A stretch of 64,000 bases of DNA from JBMNPT01 sp050943735 (GTDB lineage: Bacteria > Bacillota > Clostridia > Oscillospirales > RGIG577). Of this stretch, positions 43,992 to 53,094 are shown piece by piece. The translations under genes and the position numbers were made by a program. The notes beneath the pieces are model-generated. The model made no database searches and was not told the DNA's origin. It saw only the letters and a program-made list of their open reading frames with translations. The stretch is taken from assembly GCA_050943735.1 (NCBI GenBank), contig JBMNPT010000004.1:1-64000 (forward strand), read 5' to 3'. How positions within the stretch are numbered: position 1 is the first letter of the stretch; each line of letters opens with the position of its first letter.

Positions 43992-44866
43992 CCATGCACC
44001 TCCTTTGCGGGATTGTGCAGCCGCAGAATTTTACCCAGCTCTTCCTTCATCTCTCGACGGGGAATCACCCGGTCCACATGGCCATGAGCCAACATGAATT
44101 CCGCACTCTGAAAATCGTCGGGCAGTTTCTGCTTGATGGTGCCTTCAATGACCCTCTTGCCAGCAAAACCGATGAGGGTATGGGGCTCAGTGACAATGAT
44201 ATCCGCCAGCGAGGCAAAGGACGCACTGACACCTCCTGTTGTGGGATCGGTCATACAGCATACATACAGCAGTCCCGCCCGGTTGTGACGGGCCGCTGCG
44301 GCAGAAGTTTTGGCCATCTGCATCAGGGAGAGCATCCCCTCCTGCATACGAGCGCCGCCGGAAGCGGAAAAAATCACAATGGGGAGCCGCTGAGCGGTAG
44401 CCGCCTCAAAGGCCCGGGTAATTTTCTCACCCACCACACAGCCCATGGACCCCATAAAAAACCGGCTGTCCATAATGGCAATGACGCATTTCTGGCCGTC
44501 GATCTCCGCTGTGCCAGACAGCACCGCCTCGTTGAGACCGGTTTTGGCCTTGAATTTCTCAATCCGCTTTTCATAGCCCTCAAAATGCAGAGGATTGGCG
44601 CTGGTGAGTCCTGCGTCCATCTCCTGAAAAGTCCCCTCATCCACCGTCAGCTGTAGACGTTGTTGAGCACCCAGCCGAGCAGGAAAGCCACATTTGGGAC
44701 AGACCCACAGCTCTTTTTCAAAATCCTGCCCATAGTGAGTGGCACCGCAATGGCTGCACTTCACCCACAGATCGGCGGGAATATCCACCCGGGCTTTGGC
44801 GGCTTTTCGATCAAACCCCTCATCGCCCAGACGGGTTTTTACATTGGAAAACAAGTTTTTCAGCAT
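43988..44866 (-). CDS. accD: Acetyl-CoA carboxylase carboxyltransferase beta
   Basis: A 292-residue subunit. The N-terminal zinc finger is complete (CSHCGATHYG near 37-46 and CPKCGFP near 56-62). The crotonase-like core carries IVIFSASGGARMQEGMLSLM near 160-180 and TGGVSASFASL. It binds AccA to form the transferase that makes malonyl-CoA. It follows accC by 17 bases and overlaps the accA start by four bases. Confidence 0.96.
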   Translation of the reverse strand: MLKNLFSNVKTRLGDEGFDRKAAKARVDIPADLWVKCSHCGATHYGQDFEKELWVCPKCGFPARLGAQQRLQLTVDEGTFQEMDAGLTSANPLHFEGYEKRIEKFKAKTGLNEAVLSGTAEIDGQKCVIAIMDSRFFMGSMGCVVGEKITRAFEAATAQRLPIVIFSASGGARMQEGMLSLMQMAKTSAAAARHNRAGLLYVCCMTDPTTGGVSASFASLADIIVTEPHTLIGFAGKRVIEGTIKQKLPDDFQSAEFMLAHGHVDRVIPRREMKEELGKILRLHNPAKEVHG

Positions 44867-44883
44867 ATTCTGCTGCCTCCCTG

Positions 44884-46227
44884 TCAGCTAAAATCCTTCT
44901 TCTGAAGGAAGGTCACATCGAAGTCGCCTGCGATGTAATCTTTATCCTTGATGATCATGCAGTTGTAATCGATGTTGGTCTCCACGCCCTGTACCACCGT
45001 TTCTGCCAGAGCCCGGCGCATCCGCATGATGGCCTGGTTGCGGTTGGGCGCATGTACAATCAGTTTTGCAATCATGGAGTCATAATAGGGGGGAATGGTA
45101 TATCCCTGATAAACGGCGCTGTCAAAGCGTACACCCGGTCCACCCGGGAAATGCAGTGCCGTAATGGTCCCCGCGCAGGGCCGGAAATTGTGGAAGGGAT
45201 CTTCCGCGCAGATCCGGCACTCAATGGAATGTCCACGGATGACAATATCCTTCTGGGTATAGGACAGCGGCAGTCCGCTGGCAATGCGAATCTGCTCCCG
45301 CACAATGTCCACACCGGTCACCATCTCAGTGATGGGATGTTCCACCTGAATGCGGGTGTTCATCTCCATAAAGTAGAACCGCATGTTCTTGTCCACCAGA
45401 AATTCCACTGTGCCGGCACCTTCATAGCCTACCGCTTTGGCGGCCAAAATGGCGGCCTGCCCCATCTGCTCCCGCACCTCGGGGGTGATGTAGCAGGAAG
45501 GAGCCTCCTCAATCACCTTCTGGTTGCGGCGCTGGATGGAACAATCACGTTCTCCTAAGTGTATCACATTCCCATGCTGGTCCGCAAGTATCTGAACCTC
45601 AATATGTTTAGGATTTTCCACAAAACGTTCGATATAGACTTCCCCGTTGCCAAAGGCGCCCAGCGCTTCGCTCATGGCGCTCTGCATCTGGTCTGCAAAA
45701 TCCACCGGGTCCCGAACCAGCCGGATGCCCCGGCCGCCGCCGCCTGCAGTGGCCTTGATCATCACCGGATAGCCAATTTCCTCCGCCAGCCGCTGCCCCT
45801 CCATCACGTCGGTCACTGTGTGATCGGTGCCCGGAATGACTGGCACTCCCTGACGCTTCATGGTTTCCTTGGCATTGCTTTTATCTCCCATCTGATTGAT
45901 GGTCTCGCTGCGGGGACCGATGAACTTGATCCCCACCGCGTCGCACTTCTCTGCAAAGTCAGCGTTTTCGGAAAGAAAGCCAAAGCCGGGATGAATGGCG
46001 TCACAGCCGGTACAAATGGCCGCGCTGAGCAGATTGCTCTGATTGAGATAGCTGTCGGTGCTGCGGGCGGGGCCGATACACACCGCTTCATCGGCGATCT
46101 GGGCATGCAGTGCCTCCTCATCCGCCTCAGAATACACCGCCACCGTCTTGATGTTCATCTCCTGACAGGCCCGGATAATGCGAACGGCAATCTCGCCTCG
46201 GTTGGCGATCAGAATTTTCTCTATCAC
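44884..46227 (-). CDS. accC: Biotin carboxylase subunit of acetyl-CoA carboxylase
   Basis: About 447 residues from the GTG at 46227 (AGGGG eight bases upstream), giving the family start VIEKILIANRGEIAVRII; an earlier GTG touches the ribosome site. ATP-grasp glycine loop KATAGGGGRGIRLV lies near 160, with EERDCSIQRRNQK-type (GERDCSIQRRNQKVIEEAP) near 235 and EMNTRIQVEH near 288. It carboxylates biotin on AccB using ATP and bicarbonate. It follows fabZ by 18 bases. Confidence 0.96.
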   Translation of the reverse strand: MIEKILIANRGEIAVRIIRACQEMNIKTVAVYSEADEEALHAQIADEAVCIGPARSTDSYLNQSNLLSAAICTGCDAIHPGFGFLSENADFAEKCDAVGIKFIGPRSETINQMGDKSNAKETMKRQGVPVIPGTDHTVTDVMEGQRLAEEIGYPVMIKATAGGGGRGIRLVRDPVDFADQMQSAMSEALGAFGNGEVYIERFVENPKHIEVQILADQHGNVIHLGERDCSIQRRNQKVIEEAPSCYITPEVREQMGQAAILAAKAVGYEGAGTVEFLVDKNMRFYFMEMNTRIQVEHPITEMVTGVDIVREQIRIASGLPLSYTQKDIVIRGHSIECRICAEDPFHNFRPCAGTITALHFPGGPGVRFDSAVYQGYTIPPYYDSMIAKLIVHAPNRNQAIMRMRRALAETVVQGVETNIDYNCMIIKDKDYIAGDFDVTFLQKKDFS

Positions 46228-46245
46228 ATTCGTCACCCCTATTCG

Positions 46246-46674
46246 TCAGTCCCCGATGGCGAACTTGATGGTGCCCGAAGCCGCCTTCTCGTCGCCCACA
46301 TAAGCTGTGCCTGTGGCCACGCCGATTTTGCCCCGCATTTTCACCAGTTCGCACTCCAGCCGCAGAGTGTCGCCAATCTTCACCTGACGGCGGAATTTTA
46401 CATCGTCCATCCCCGCGTAAAAGGCAATCTTGCCCCGGTACTGTTCCAGAATCAGGCAGCTCACCGCTCCCGCCTGAGCCAGCGCCTCCATGATGAGCAC
46501 GCCGGGCATGACAGGGTATTCGGGGAAATGTCCCTTCCACCAGAATTCCTCTCCGGTGAGGGTCTTTTTTGCCACACACCGTTTGCCGGGCTCCAGCTCC
46601 ACGATTTCATCCAGAAAGAGGAAGGGGTCCCGATGGGGAATGATCTCCTTGATCTGTTCCTGTGTCAACGTCAT
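46246..46674 (-). CDS. fabZ: 3-hydroxyacyl-ACP dehydratase FabZ
   Basis: A 142-residue hot-dog fold enzyme. The catalytic His is in KGHFPEYPVMPGVL near 50 and the catalytic Glu in IMEALAQAG near 64; FLFLDEIVELEPGKR is the leading block. It removes water from 3-hydroxyacyl-ACP. No fabA/fabM partner for unsaturated chains is seen in the window. It lies 13 bases after accB. Confidence 0.95.
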   Translation of the reverse strand: MTLTQEQIKEIIPHRDPFLFLDEIVELEPGKRCVAKKTLTGEEFWWKGHFPEYPVMPGVLIMEALAQAGAVSCLILEQYRGKIAFYAGMDDVKFRRQVKIGDTLRLECELVKMRGKIGVATGTAYVGDEKAASGTIKFAIGD

Positions 46675-46687
46675 CCCTGTCTCCTCC

Positions 46688-47128
46688 TCACTCGATCACC
46701 ATAACGGGTTCGCCATACTGCACCATGTCGCCGTCCTTGGGCAAAATGGTCTTCACCACTCCGTCAAATTCGCTGGTCACTTCGTTGAACAGCTTCATGG
46801 CCTCCACGATGAACAGCACATCACCCTTTTTCACCTGCTGGCCCACCTTCACAAAAGGCTGGGCGTCCGGGCTGGGCGCACTGTAAAACACGCCTACGAT
46901 GGGGGCTTTCACCACATCGCCGGTGAGGGCTTCTTCTGCCATCTCCACCGGAGCCACCACTTCAGGCTGCGCGGTGGTCACCACAGCGGGTGTCTGGGGA
47001 GCCGATGCCGTCACAATTTTCTGCTCCCGGTTCACCTTCAGCTCAAATCCCTCATCCTTCATCTCAAACTTGGTAAAGTTACACTTTTCCAGTTTATCCA
47101 AAAGGTTCATGACCTCTTCCATCTTCAT
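46688..47128 (-). CDS. accB: Biotin carboxyl carrier protein
   Basis: A 146-residue protein. The N-terminal 35 residues are charged, followed by a Pro/Ala/Val-rich linker (about 40-75) and a biotinyl domain at about 72-146 (PIVGVFYSAPSPDAQPFVKV, then VEAMKLFNEV with the biotinylated Lys near 112). The thumb segment SAPSPDAQPF is as in typical AccB. It shuttles carboxybiotin between AccC and AccAD. AAGGAGG lies upstream. Confidence 0.95.
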   Translation of the reverse strand: MKMEEVMNLLDKLEKCNFTKFEMKDEGFELKVNREQKIVTASAPQTPAVVTTAQPEVVAPVEMAEEALTGDVVKAPIVGVFYSAPSPDAQPFVKVGQQVKKGDVLFIVEAMKLFNEVTSEFDGVVKTILPKDGDMVQYGEPVMVIE

Positions 47129-47147
47129 GTTGGTAGCCTCCTTTTTC

Positions 47148-48392
47148 TCAGCCCTCGTACTTTTTCAGCAGCAGGGTGGCATTGTGCCCGCCAAACCCCA
47201 GCGAATTGGACAGGGCATAGCGGATATCCCGATGGACCGCTCCCTGTGTACAGTAATTGAGATCACATTCTTCGTCAGGCACCCGGTACCCAATGGTGGG
47301 ATGCACCACTCCATGCTCCAGCTGCAGCGCACAGGCAATGGCTTCCACCGCCCCGGCAGCGCCCAGCAGATGACCGGTCATGGATTTGGTGGAATTCACC
47401 AGCAGATCGGCCGCATGCTCTCCAAACGCCTTGTGAATGGCCATGGTTTCGGTCTTGTCATTGGCCCCGGTAGAGGTACCGTGGGCATTGATGTAGTCCA
47501 CCTGATTGGGCGTGATACCCGCTTCTTCCACCGCCATCCGCATGGCCCGGGCCGCGCCGGTGCCCTCCGGATCAGGGCTGGTAATGTGGTACGCATCGGC
47601 GGTAGAACCGTAGCCCACCACTTCGCCCATGATCTTGGCGCCGCGGGCCAGCGCATGCTCCAGGCTCTCCAGACAGAGCACACCGCCGCCTTCACCCATG
47701 ACAAAGCCATTTCTCTCCTTGTCAAAGGGAATGGAGGCCCGATCCTTGTCCTCACTGGTGGACAGGGCGGTCATATTGGCAAAGCCGCTGAGGGTAAAGC
47801 CGGTGATGGACGCTTCCGCGCCACCGGCCAATGCCATATCCAGATAGCCGTCCTTGATCTTGTGGAAAGCCTCGCCAATGCAATGGGTAGCGGTGGCGCA
47901 GGCAGTCACTTCAGACAGGCAATCTCCATGGAGCTGATACCGCATGGAAACCATGGCAGCGGGCATATTGGCGATGAGCATGGGAATGGTCAGGGCCGAC
48001 ACCCGCCGGGGGCCCTTTTCATTGTACCGGGCCAGTTCTTTTTCCAGCGTGCAGATGCCGCCGATGCCACTGCCGATCAACACGCCAATGCGATCCCGGT
48101 CCATGGAGGAAAAATCCACTTCCCCATTGCGCACACACAGTTCCGCCGCTGCCATGGCAAACTGGGTCACCCGGTCCATCCGGCGGACTTCCCGTTTATC
48201 CATATATTGTTCAGGGGCAAAATTCTTCACCTGTCCGGCTACTTTAATTTTGAAATCCGGATGGTCGGTGCCTTCGATTCCTTCGATGTAGTCAATGCCA
48301 TTTTTCCCCTGGCACAGATTCTCAAAGAATTCCTCCACGCCAGTGCCCACAGGAGAAATGACTCCCATGCCTGTAATCACTACTCTATGCAT
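47148..48392 (-). CDS. fabF: 3-oxoacyl-ACP synthase II (FabF)
   Basis: About 414 residues from the ATG at 48392 (GGAGGG upstream), giving MHRVVITGMGVISPVGTG. The catalytic triad is Cys in TACATATHCIG near 165, His in NAHGTSTGANDKTE near 305 and His in KSMTGHLLGAAGAVE near 340. It elongates acyl-ACP by two carbons. It follows fabG by 36 bases. Confidence 0.96.
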   Translation of the reverse strand: MHRVVITGMGVISPVGTGVEEFFENLCQGKNGIDYIEGIEGTDHPDFKIKVAGQVKNFAPEQYMDKREVRRMDRVTQFAMAAAELCVRNGEVDFSSMDRDRIGVLIGSGIGGICTLEKELARYNEKGPRRVSALTIPMLIANMPAAMVSMRYQLHGDCLSEVTACATATHCIGEAFHKIKDGYLDMALAGGAEASITGFTLSGFANMTALSTSEDKDRASIPFDKERNGFVMGEGGGVLCLESLEHALARGAKIMGEVVGYGSTADAYHITSPDPEGTGAARAMRMAVEEAGITPNQVDYINAHGTSTGANDKTETMAIHKAFGEHAADLLVNSTKSMTGHLLGAAGAVEAIACALQLEHGVVHPTIGYRVPDEECDLNYCTQGAVHRDIRYALSNSLGFGGHNATLLLKKYEG

Positions 48393-48428
48393 ACTGTCCC
48401 TCCGTCTCTTATTATGACCGTTTCCCAC

Positions 48429-49163
48429 TTACATGGTCAGACCGCCATCCACCCGAATGACCTGACCTGTGATATAAGACGCTTTTTCGCTGGCCAAAAA
48501 TGCCACTGCCTGGGCCACATCCTGCGCCTGTCCCATCCGTTTGAGAGGGATGTTTTCCATGGCTTTGGCCTTGTATTCCTCACCCAATACCTGAGTCATA
48601 TCCGTCTCGATAAAACCGGGAGCTACCGCGTTGACGGTGATGCCCCGGGCGCCCAATTCCTTGGCCGCAGTGCGGGTCATGCCCACCAGTCCGGCCTTGG
48701 CTGCCGAGTAGTTGAACTGACCGGCATTGCCGTCCAGCCCCGCGATGGAAGTGATGTTGACAATGCGGCCGCTGCGCTGACGCACCATCACCGCCGCCAC
48801 CTGACGGGTCATGTTGAATACGCTCTTGAGATCCACCTGAATCACCTGATCAAACTGCTCTTCGGTCATACGGACCAGCAGGCCGTCTTTGGTGATACCG
48901 GCGTTGTTCACCAGCACATCAATGGAGCCGAATTCCGCTTTCACCGCTTTGACCATCTCCGCACAGGCCTCAAAGTCCGACACATCACAGGGAAACAGTT
49001 CACACCGAACACCCAGCGCGGCGATCTCCTGCTGTACCGCCTCGGCCTTTTCCCGGCTGCTGGCAAAGTTCAGAGCGATGTCATATCCTTCTCTGGCCAG
49101 CTCCAGCGCAATGGCACGTCCGATTCCCCGGCTGCCACCGGTGACAATGGCACACTTACTCAC
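48429..49163 (-). CDS. fabG: 3-oxoacyl-ACP reductase FabG
   Basis: About 244 residues. The GTG at 49163 is preferred over a TTG three codons earlier because AAGGGGG is then nine bases upstream. It is a short-chain dehydrogenase with TGGSRGIGRAIALEL at the N-terminus, NNAGITKDG near 88, and the catalytic Ser/Tyr/Lys in NITSIAG and YSAAKAG. It reduces 3-oxoacyl-ACP with NADPH. It overlaps fabK by eight bases. Confidence 0.95.
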   Translation of the reverse strand: MSKCAIVTGGSRGIGRAIALELAREGYDIALNFASSREKAEAVQQEIAALGVRCELFPCDVSDFEACAEMVKAVKAEFGSIDVLVNNAGITKDGLLVRMTEEQFDQVIQVDLKSVFNMTRQVAAVMVRQRSGRIVNITSIAGLDGNAGQFNYSAAKAGLVGMTRTAAKELGARGITVNAVAPGFIETDMTQVLGEEYKAKAMENIPLKRMGQAQDVAQAVAFLASEKASYITGQVIRVDGGLTM

Positions 49164-50112
49164 AGATTTCAACCCCCTTCCGCAACGGGTTCTTCAGCAG
49201 CTGTTCCGCTTCGGAGAACATTTCCTCAATGATCTCCCGACAGGGCTGCAGCTTATGCACCAGACCAGCGCTCTGGCCGGACATAAAGGACCCCTCTTCC
49301 AGATTGCCGTCCTTCACCGCCTTGCGCAGAGAACCCACTGTCAGATGTTCCAGTTCCTCAAAGCTGACGCCCGCCTTTTCCATCTCCAAGAACTGTCGGG
49401 TCAGCCGGTTTTTCAGTGCACGTACAGGGTGTCCGTTGCTGCGGCCGGTGACGGCGGTATCACTGCCCTTGGCCTTGAGCACCAACTTTTTATATTCCTC
49501 ATGGATGTTGCACTCCTCCGCCGAGAGGAAGCGGGTACCCACCTGCACGCCTTCCGCACCCAGCATAAAGGCAGCTGCGATTCCCCGGCCATCCGCCACA
49601 CCGCCTGCAGTGATCACCGGAATGGACACATTATCCACCGTTTCAGGGGTGAGCACCATGGTGGTGATTTCACCGATGTGACCGCCGGCTTCACAGCCTT
49701 CCACGATCACCGCATCCGCTCCATACTTTTCCATACGGCGGGCCTGCTGGGCGTTGGGCATTACGGGCAGCACCTTAATGCCAGCCTCATGCCACATCTT
49801 TATGTATTTGGTAGGGCTGCCTGCGCCGGTGGTCACCACCGGTACCTTCATCTCCACCACCAGGTTTGCCAGCTCTTCGGTGTTGGGATTGAGCAACATA
49901 ATGTTAACGCCAAAAGGCTTATCGGTCATTTCCCGCACCTTGAGGATCTCCTGACGAATCACCTCCGCCGGAGCTGCGCCGCCGGCAATGAGTCCCAAAC
50001 CACCGGCATTGGAAACCGCGGCCGCCAGATTGGCATCGGCCACCCAAGCCATACCGCCTTGGATAATGGGATACTGAATGTTCAAAAGTTCCGTAATTCT
50101 CGTTTTAATCAT
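49156..50112 (-). CDS. fabK: Enoyl-ACP reductase FabK (FMN-dependent)
   Basis: A 318-residue TIM-barrel flavoprotein of the nitronate monooxygenase-like group (IQGGMAWVADANLAAAVSNA at the N-terminus, EGCEAGGHIGE near 130, ITAGGVADGRGIAAAFMLGA near 170). Its place inside the FAS operon identifies it as FabK, which replaces FabI; such enzymes are not inhibited by triclosan. It sits between fabH and fabG. Confidence 0.94.
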   Translation of the reverse strand: MIKTRITELLNIQYPIIQGGMAWVADANLAAAVSNAGGLGLIAGGAAPAEVIRQEILKVREMTDKPFGVNIMLLNPNTEELANLVVEMKVPVVTTGAGSPTKYIKMWHEAGIKVLPVMPNAQQARRMEKYGADAVIVEGCEAGGHIGEITTMVLTPETVDNVSIPVITAGGVADGRGIAAAFMLGAEGVQVGTRFLSAEECNIHEEYKKLVLKAKGSDTAVTGRSNGHPVRALKNRLTRQFLEMEKAGVSFEELEHLTVGSLRKAVKDGNLEEGSFMSGQSAGLVHKLQPCREIIEEMFSEAEQLLKNPLRKGVEICE

Positions 50113-50133
50113 GGCTTCTCTTCCTTTCTTGCG

Positions 50134-51114
50134 TTACCACTGCACCAAAATGGCTCCACAGGTGAGCCCCGCTCCAAATCCGGTAAGCACTACCCGATCT
50201 CCCTTTTTCAGCCGTCCCTCGCGATCCAGCCGGGTCAGGGCCAACGGAATGCTAGCACTGGAGGTATTGCCGTATTCATCCAAAGTGACCATCACTTTGT
50301 CCATGGGTACCTGCAGCCGCTTGGCTGCACTTTCAATGATGCGCCGGTTGGCCTGATGAGGCACCAGCAGGTCGATATCCTGAGCAGTAATGCCTGCCTT
50401 TTCCAGCACCTCTTCCACACTGTGGGCCATGGCGCCCACTGCGAATTTATACACTTCCCGTCCATTCATGTGAATGCCATCCATGGGCAGGCTGCGTTGG
50501 GTTTCTCGTTGTCCCGCCGGATCGTCATTGGGAAACAGCCGGCAATAGAGCACTTCTTTTTCATCAATGACACTATGGGTACAAGCCACTGGCATGGGGC
50601 TGTTTTCGTCTGCTTCTACCACCATGGCACCTGCTCCGTCGCCAAACAGCACGCAGGTGTCTCGATTCTGAAAGTTCATAATCTGAGACAGCCGTTCACT
50701 GGAAACCACCAACACCCGCCGGGCGCGTCCGGTGGCCAGATACAGACTGGCAATATCCAATGCGTAAATAAACCCGGTACAGGCTGCATTGATGTCATAG
50801 CTGAATGCATGCTCCGCTCCCAGCTCTTTTTGAATCAAATTGGCCATGGCAGGCGTACAGTTGTCATTGGTCACTGTTGTTCCAATGATCACATCCAACG
50901 TAGCGGGATCAATCTGTGCCTGTTCCAACGCCATTTTTGCCGCTTTTGCTCCCATTTCCCAGGTGTATTCCCCTTTGGCAAAATGCCGGCGGTGAATTCC
51001 TGAGCGGGTGGTAATCCATTCATCCGACGTATCCAGGTAAGATTCAAAATAATGATTATCCACCACGTTTTCCGGGACATAGCCTCCTATGCCCAATATC
51101 TTCATTCCTGTCAT
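50134..51114 (-). CDS. fabH: 3-oxoacyl-ACP synthase III (FabH)
   Basis: About 326 residues from the ATG at 51114 (GAGG six bases upstream), beginning MTGMKILGIGGYVPENV. The catalytic Cys is in NAACTGFIYALDIA near 115, His in VPHQANRRIIES near 250 and Asn in YGNTSSASIPLAL near 280. It starts fatty acid synthesis from acyl-CoA and malonyl-ACP. It follows fabD after about 100 bases that contain a hairpin. Confidence 0.96.
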   Translation of the reverse strand: MTGMKILGIGGYVPENVVDNHYFESYLDTSDEWITTRSGIHRRHFAKGEYTWEMGAKAAKMALEQAQIDPATLDVIIGTTVTNDNCTPAMANLIQKELGAEHAFSYDINAACTGFIYALDIASLYLATGRARRVLVVSSERLSQIMNFQNRDTCVLFGDGAGAMVVEADENSPMPVACTHSVIDEKEVLYCRLFPNDDPAGQRETQRSLPMDGIHMNGREVYKFAVGAMAHSVEEVLEKAGITAQDIDLLVPHQANRRIIESAAKRLQVPMDKVMVTLDEYGNTSSASIPLALTRLDREGRLKKGDRVVLTGFGAGLTCGAILVQW

Positions 51115-51184
51115 TTTCCACCTCATTTACATTCCGGGGAATTTTGTCTCAATTCGTACCATTCCGTTACCTTTTCCCCATTTC

Positions 51185-51214
51185 AAAAGAGGACAGTATA
51201 ACTACTGTCCCTCT
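51185..51214 (-). terminator. Attenuator-like hairpin between fabD and fabH
   Basis: Stem AGAGGACAGTA/TACTGTCC-CTCT (51188-51198 with 51203-51214, one bulge) followed by four T on the minus strand (51185-51188). It is three bases after the fabD stop. No clear new promoter follows, so partial termination that adjusts fabD against the later genes is likely. Confidence 0.65.
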
Positions 51215-51216
51215 CT

Positions 51217-52146
51217 TTATTCCTCTGCAGCTGTCAGCAATTTGGACAGCGATTTTTCATCCTCTACATTGAATACTTTATTGGATCGATCGATCTTGCG
51301 GATGAAGCTGCACAGAGTCTTTTTGGGACCCAGTTCCACATAGGCCTCCATACCGTCGGCCATCATGGCTCCCACACATTGCTTCCACTGCACCGGGGAA
51401 ACCATCTGTTTCTGGAAATATTCCGGTATGTTCTCAATCCGATTGATCTTACCTCCAGTCAAATTGGAAAACAGCGGCGCCTGCATTTCCAGCGAAGGCA
51501 TCCCGGCCAACGCGTCGTGCAGTTTTTGGGATGCACTCTCCATCATACGGCTGTGAAACGCTCCGCTCACCGCCAGCCGTACCGCCTTGGCGGCACCCGC
51601 CTCCAGCATGGCCTGCTCTGCCTGTTCAATGGCCGCTGTTTCGCCGGCAATGACCGTCTGTCCGTCACAGTTGAAGTTGACCGGAACCACATAGCCGCTC
51701 ACCTCATCACACATCCGGCTGATCGTCTGGTCATCCAGCCCGATGATGGCGCTCATGGCCCCACTGCCCTGATTGGCAGCCTCCTCCATAAACTGCGCCC
51801 GGCTTCGAATCAACCGGAAGCCATCTTCCAGGGAAACGCCCCCTGCCACTGTTACTGCGCTGCATTCACCCAGAGAAAAGCCCGCCACACCAGCCGGTGT
51901 GATTCCCTTTTCCCGCAACAGAGCTGCCGCGGCCACACTGAGCGTAAAAATCAAGGGCTGAGCCAGTCCGGTTTTTGCAAGCTGCTGTTCGTCACTTTCC
52001 ATAGTAGCTTTATACAGATCCAGTCCCAAAATATCACTGCCCGCCTCATACACCTGCCGGACACATGCATAATTCTGATACAGTTCACTACCCATGGCCG
52101 GGTATTGGCTGCCCTGACCCGAAAACACAAATGCAAACTTTTTCAT
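51217..52146 (-). CDS. fabD: Malonyl-CoA:ACP transacylase FabD
   Basis: A 309-residue alpha/beta acyltransferase. FVFSGQGSQYPAMGSELY opens the protein, the catalytic Ser is in GFSLGECSAV near 92, and the catalytic His is in SGAFHSRMM near 200. It loads malonyl groups onto AcpP. It is the first gene of the operon, about 45 bases after the predicted start point, with GAGG eight bases before the ATG. Confidence 0.96.
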   Translation of the reverse strand: MKKFAFVFSGQGSQYPAMGSELYQNYACVRQVYEAGSDILGLDLYKATMESDEQQLAKTGLAQPLIFTLSVAAAALLREKGITPAGVAGFSLGECSAVTVAGGVSLEDGFRLIRSRAQFMEEAANQGSGAMSAIIGLDDQTISRMCDEVSGYVVPVNFNCDGQTVIAGETAAIEQAEQAMLEAGAAKAVRLAVSGAFHSRMMESASQKLHDALAGMPSLEMQAPLFSNLTGGKINRIENIPEYFQKQMVSPVQWKQCVGAMMADGMEAYVELGPKKTLCSFIRKIDRSNKVFNVEDEKSLSKLLTAAEE

Positions 52147-52174
52147 ATAAAATCCTCTGTTTTCAAATTATTTT

Positions 52175-52193
52175 GATGATTGAAGCAATCATC
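52175..52193. promoter_or_regulatory. Palindrome at the FAS operon start point (candidate operator)
   Basis: GATGATTG-AAG-CAATCATC, a perfect 8-bp inverted repeat with a 3-base centre, begins four bases after the -10 box and covers the expected +1. That position suits a repressor site. It matches neither the FapR nor the FabT consensus as I know them, and no regulator gene is in the operon. Confidence 0.7.
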
Positions 52194-52196
52194 TTT

Positions 52197-52225
52197 ATTA
52201 TAATGATATGACTTGTAAAATGCAA
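52197..52225 (-). promoter_or_regulatory. Promoter of the fatty acid synthesis operon
   Basis: TTGCAT (52220-52225), 17-base spacer, TATAAT (52197-52202) on the minus strand, ahead of fabD and overlapping region of the palindrome at 52175-52193. Confidence 0.78.
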
Positions 52226-52306
52226 CCATTTTCCTGTAATGCGGCTTGTTTCGGGTTTTTCCGCTAATAACCCAAATTTTACGCGGTGATTTTTGTAGAG
52301 CCCCAC

Positions 52307-52334
52307 AAAAAAAGGAAGGCGAAAATCGCCTTCC
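52307..52334 (-). terminator. Terminator after the 3D-domain gene
   Basis: Stem GGAAGGCG/CGCCTTCC (52314-52321 with 52327-52334), loop AAAAT, then seven T on the minus strand (52307-52313). It separates the 3D gene from the fabD promoter. Confidence 0.9.
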
Positions 52335-52346
52335 TACCTGGTTTTC

Positions 52347-53030
52347 TCACTTCAAAATCCACACGCGAGCCGTACCCACATAATTGGGATTTTCAAAGCA
52401 CCGCTCATGGGTAGAACAGAAGATGTCAATACGGTTGCCCTTGATGGCGCCACCGCGATCCTGTACCACTCGTTCTCCCACCCCTTCGATGTACACCCGG
52501 GTACCAAAGGGGAATTTATCCATGGCAATTGTAACGCCTTCCTGCGCCACCGCGCCACTGGCGGTGATTCCATATCCTGGATCACTGGGCGTTTTGCCAC
52601 AACACTTTTCACAGGGACAATATGCAGTCAGAGAGTAGGTACCCAACAGCTCCGCCCCTTGAGGCAGTCCGGGGATTTCTTCTGACTGTTCAGCCGGTTT
52701 CTCTGCTGCCGGCTGCTGGCTGGCAGGCAGCTGTGCGGGTGCGTCCGGTTGGCTGGGAGCCTGTTCCACCTGTTGGCTCTGTTCCCGCAGCTTTTCCCGC
52801 AATGCCTTGCTTTCAGCGGTCCACACAATGTCATCATTGCTGGGAATGGAATCCAATACCAGTCTGCTCTCTCCCTCTTCCGGAAGGGTCAGCCCGGTCA
52901 TATACTGTTCCCCAGTCCAGGTGAACACATAGGTGTTCTGCAACTGATTTACTTCCACCGGTTCCACTGCCTCCACCCCGGGTGTCAGTCCAGTGGACAG
53001 TGCCGCCAAGATCGACCAGATTCGTAACAT
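52347..53030 (-). CDS. Secreted 3D (Asp-Asp-Asp) domain protein
   Basis: A 227-residue protein with a short signal peptide (LRIWSILAALSTGLTPGVEA). A Pro/Gln/Glu-rich linker spans about 75-120. The C-terminal 3D/barwin-like domain (about 128-227) has TYSLTAYCPCEKCCG, GTRVYIEGVGERVVQDRGG and NRIDIFCSTHE, with the conserved aspartates in QDRGG and RIDIF. Related domains occur in YabE/YocH-type muralytic proteins and resuscitation factors, so a role in peptidoglycan cleavage is inferred. No LysM or G5 domain is present. GGAGG lies ten bases before ATG. It has its own promoter and terminator. Confidence 0.85.
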   Translation of the reverse strand: MLRIWSILAALSTGLTPGVEAVEPVEVNQLQNTYVFTWTGEQYMTGLTLPEEGESRLVLDSIPSNDDIVWTAESKALREKLREQSQQVEQAPSQPDAPAQLPASQQPAAEKPAEQSEEIPGLPQGAELLGTYSLTAYCPCEKCCGKTPSDPGYGITASGAVAQEGVTIAMDKFPFGTRVYIEGVGERVVQDRGGAIKGNRIDIFCSTHERCFENPNYVGTARVWILK

Positions 53031-53065
53031 TCCATTCTCACCTCCCGCAATTCATGTGTGTGAGA

Positions 53066-53094
53066 ATGGTACCACAAAACCAAATTTTTTGCAA
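53066..53094 (-). promoter_or_regulatory. Candidate promoter of the 3D-domain gene
   Basis: TTGCAA (53089-53094), 17-base spacer, TACCAT (53066-53071) with TG one base before the -10 box, on the minus strand. Confidence 0.5.

Noticed and set aside
46899..51003. Long plus-strand frames (777 and 704 codons)
   Set aside because: Opposite accB, fabF, fabG, fabK and fabH, which account for the sequence.
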